From Caryophanales bacterium UBA5364 (lineage in GTDB: Bacteria > Bacillota_I > Bacilli_A > RF39 > UBA660): a stretch of 18,135 nt of DNA. Under the pieces are notes generated by a model that saw only the letters and a list, made by a program, of their open reading frames with translations, did not search any database and had not been told where the DNA came from. Position 1 is the first letter of the stretch; each line of letters starts with the position of its first letter. A program made the position numbers and the translations under genes. The stretch is from NCBI GenBank assembly GCA_002410935.1, contig DHPM01000008.1:1907-20041 (forward strand), written 5' to 3'. Shown in pieces: positions 16,425 to 18,135 of this stretch.

Positions 16425-17429
16425 ATGAAATTATATGATAAGATTAAAAAATATATAAAGGAATACTATAAATCATTTTTAATTATTGCTATCTCATTTA
16501 TTGTTTTTACTATCCCATTCCCATATTTTATTAATACTCCGGGAGGTTTAATCAATGTATCAGAACGAGTAAAAATTGAAAATGGTTATGAACCAACTGG
16601 AACTTTTAATTTAGCTTATGTATCAGAATTAAAAGCAACGATTCCAACTTTATTAGTAGCACTCCTAAAAGATACTTGGGATGTAGTTAAAATAAGTGAT
16701 GTTACTTACGATAATCAAACCTTATGGGAAATGCAATATCGAGATACTTTATTATTAAAAGAGGCTAATAATAATGCCATTATTGTTGCTTATAATGAAG
16801 TAGGTAAAAAGGTTGATATTATTAATCAAGATTTAATTGTTTCGTATGTAGATACAAAAGCTAAGACTGATTTAGTCGTTGGTGATGTTTTGTTAGATAT
16901 TGAAGGTGAAAAAATAGATGATTTTGATAGTTTAACGGACATTTTAAGTGGATATGAAGAAAATGACACCATTAATATTAAAGTTGAAAATAAAGGCGTT
17001 ATTAGTGATAAAACAGCTACTTTATATTATGATTATGACCGTATTATTATTGGAATTGTTTTAATTGCTGATTTAAAATTAGATACTGAACCACAAGTTG
17101 AATTAAAATTTAAAAAATCAGAATCAGGTCCCTCAGGTGGTTTAATGACCTCAATTGCGATATATGATCATTTAACTAAAGAAGATTTAACTCATGGTAA
17201 AACGATTGTTGGAACAGGTACGATTGATAGAGAAGGTAATGTGGGTTTAATTGGAGGAGTTGAATATAAACTTAGGGGTGCTATAAAAGAGAAAGCCGAT
17301 ATTTTCTTAGTACCTAGTGGTAGCAATTATGAAGAAGCCATGGAGTTAAAAAAAGATAATAATTTTGATATTGAAATAGTCAGTATTGCTACTTTTGATG
17401 AAGCTATTAATTATTTAAGAAATAGATAA
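16425..17429 (+). CDS. ylbL: YlbL-like membrane-anchored PDZ / Lon-type serine protease (SepM family)
   Basis: 334 residues: one N-terminal membrane anchor (about 15-35), a PDZ domain (about 105-200, with GDVLLDIEGEKIDDF), and a C-terminal Lon-type (S16) protease domain. The catalytic Ser237 is in ESGPSGGLMTSIAIYD, and Lys282 in VEYKLRGAI is the likely dyad partner, with GTGTIDREGNVGLIGG between. The family includes YlbL of Bacillus and SepM of streptococci, which trims a competence pheromone outside the membrane; the substrate here is unknown. ATG 16425 is set by GGAGG (16412-16416); the in-frame TTG at 16410 overlaps that SD. In Bacillus ylbJ and ylbL are also neighbours, but on the same strand. 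Confidence 0.93.
   Translation: MKLYDKIKKYIKEYYKSFLIIAISFIVFTIPFPYFINTPGGLINVSERVKIENGYEPTGTFNLAYVSELKATIPTLLVALLKDTWDVVKISDVTYDNQTLWEMQYRDTLLLKEANNNAIIVAYNEVGKKVDIINQDLIVSYVDTKAKTDLVVGDVLLDIEGEKIDDFDSLTDILSGYEENDTINIKVENKGVISDKTATLYYDYDRIIIGIVLIADLKLDTEPQVELKFKKSESGPSGGLMTSIAIYDHLTKEDLTHGKTIVGTGTIDREGNVGLIGGVEYKLRGAIKEKADIFLVPSGSNYEEAMELKKDNNFDIEIVSIATFDEAINYLRNR
16430..16435 (-). promoter_or_regulatory. Possible -10 of the ylbJ-like gene, inside ylbL
   Basis: TATAAT on the minus strand, overlapping codons 2-4 of ylbL, about 40 nt upstream of the TTG start. The hexamer 17 nt upstream (TTATAT) is a poor -35. Confidence 0.35.
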
Positions 17430-17432
17430 AAT

Positions 17433-17480
17433 AAAATCAGTTCTTTTTCACATAATATGAGTGAAAGGACTGATTTTTAT
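17433..17480 (+). terminator. Terminator after ylbL whose 3' arm carries the next gene's SD
   Basis: Arms at 17433-17451 and 17461-17477 pair over most of their length (AAAATCAG with CTGATTTT, CAC with GTG, a few mismatches or bulges in the middle), with a 9-nt loop and a TTTTTAT tail. The SD AAAGGA (17464-17469) of the DUF362 gene is within the 3' arm. Confidence 0.65.
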
Positions 17481-17481
17481 T

Positions 17482-18135
17482 ATGGAATATAATTTTCGTG
17501 ATGTCGCTATTACAAAGTGTTTATTAAAGAATGAAAGTAACGCTGTATCAAAAGGACTAAAATTAATTAAAGCTAAAGAACTAATAAAACAAGAAGATAC
17601 AGTGGCAATTATTCCTAACTGGGTTAATGCTGATAAACCAAATCCTAAGGAAGGCGTGGTTGTTGGAACTGATACTTTAAGAGCAATTATAAAATGGGTT
17701 AAGAAATCAACTCCTAGAAGAATTGTTATTGCATGTGGGTCGGGTGGTGGTAATACAAGAGAAATCATGAAGAAAGTTGGTTATGACAAAGTCATTAAAG
17801 AAGAAAAGGTTGAATTTATTGATTTTAATAAGGGACCGTATGTTGAAATTGAATTAAATCATACTAAACCTAATAAAATTAAAGTTAATCAAATATATAA
17901 AGAGATGACTAAATTAATTTCATTTACTCAATTAAAGATTCATGAAGAAGCAACTATGTCAGCAGGTATTAAAAATGTAGCAATGTCTTTTCCAACAACT
18001 GAAGAACAAGGAACCCCTAAAAAGGATAAGGGGATTCATGATGATTTACATGGCTTTATTAGAAGTATGATAGAAAAAATAAAGATTGATATTTCGATTG
18101 TTAGTTTAAATCCGGTCATGGTAGCTACGGGACCA
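17482..18135 (+). CDS. DUF362 domain-containing protein, N-terminal part (3' end outside window)
   Basis: The frame is open from ATG 17482 to the last base (218 codons) with no stop, so the gene continues beyond the window. The sequence fits DUF362 (PF04015): a start DVAITKC, PNWVN near residue 46, VIACGSGGGNT, the conserved KIHEEATMSAGIKNVAMSFP and a final VMVATGP. Many DUF362 proteins carry C-terminal 4Fe-4S clusters, but that part cannot be seen here. The function is unknown. SD AAAGGA (17464-17469) is 12 nt from the ATG and is buried in the preceding terminator stem. No promoter of its own was found, so expression may depend on read-through from ylbL (inference). Confidence 0.85.
   Translation, partial: MEYNFRDVAITKCLLKNESNAVSKGLKLIKAKELIKQEDTVAIIPNWVNADKPNPKEGVVVGTDTLRAIIKWVKKSTPRRIVIACGSGGGNTREIMKKVGYDKVIKEEKVEFIDFNKGPYVEIELNHTKPNKIKVNQIYKEMTKLISFTQLKIHEEATMSAGIKNVAMSFPTTEEQGTPKKDKGIHDDLHGFIRSMIEKIKIDISIVSLNPVMVATGP

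Noticed and set aside
17448..17768. Minus-strand frame opposite the DUF362 gene
   Set aside because: The plus frame matches DUF362 over its full length and has an SD; the minus frame has neither.

Overview
The window reads as a low-GC Bacillota-type chromosome segment, probably from an uncultured lineage of the Bacilli side (inference). The evidence is strong A/T bias, AGGAGG-type Shine-Dalgarno (SD) sites, consensus TTGNNN/TATAAT promoters, the dnaG-sigA-trmK-yqfQ neighbourhood, and YlbJ and YlbL homologues next to each other. TGG encodes Trp and TGA is used as a stop (trmK), so the standard bacterial code applies rather than the Mycoplasma code. No rRNA, tRNA, CRISPR array or insertion sequence was seen. 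The longest stretch without a gene is about 247 bases (1796-2042), and it holds a terminator and a promoter.

Layout. (1) 1-4395 is a surface-protein region. It holds the C-terminal part of a protein built of exact 196-residue tandem repeats, then a two-gene unit with a membrane-anchored protein carrying two copies of a roughly 190-residue domain and a phosphodiester glycosidase (NAGPA) protein. (2) 4384-4923 encodes a DUF6512-type membrane protein on the minus strand. (3) 5026-8493 is the macromolecular-synthesis operon dnaG-sigA-trmK, with overlapping genes, followed by a convergent yqfQ/vrrA-like gene. (4) 8941-15472 is a type IV pilus/pseudopilus locus in three transcription units: platform protein plus prepilin peptidase (+), assembly ATPase (-), and two class-III-signal pilin-like proteins (+). 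(5) 15449-17429 holds divergent ylbJ and ylbL homologues. (6) 17482-18135 is the start of a DUF362 protein that runs off the window.

How the genes fit together. The peptidase would cleave both pilin-like proteins at G|F, the GspE/PilB ATPase would power assembly, and the GspF/PilC protein would be the inner-membrane platform. Three parts of this machine depart from the usual pattern. The platform protein has about 265 extra N-terminal residues (membrane segments plus a long charged coiled coil). The ATPase lacks the usual N-terminal domain and carries a tail of about 90 residues rich in Pro, Gln and Thr. The second pilin is fused to an Ig-like module and a glycine-rich domain of about 245 residues resembling the one in ALK/LTK receptors. 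I regard this pilus with a glycine-rich tip candidate as the most interesting system here. No major pilin, PilT, PilM/N/O or other ComG component lies in the window.

Transcription is packed tightly. Three convergent pairs overlap at their 3' ends, one terminator lies inside the coding sequence of the opposing gene, and one terminator stem contains the SD of the next gene.
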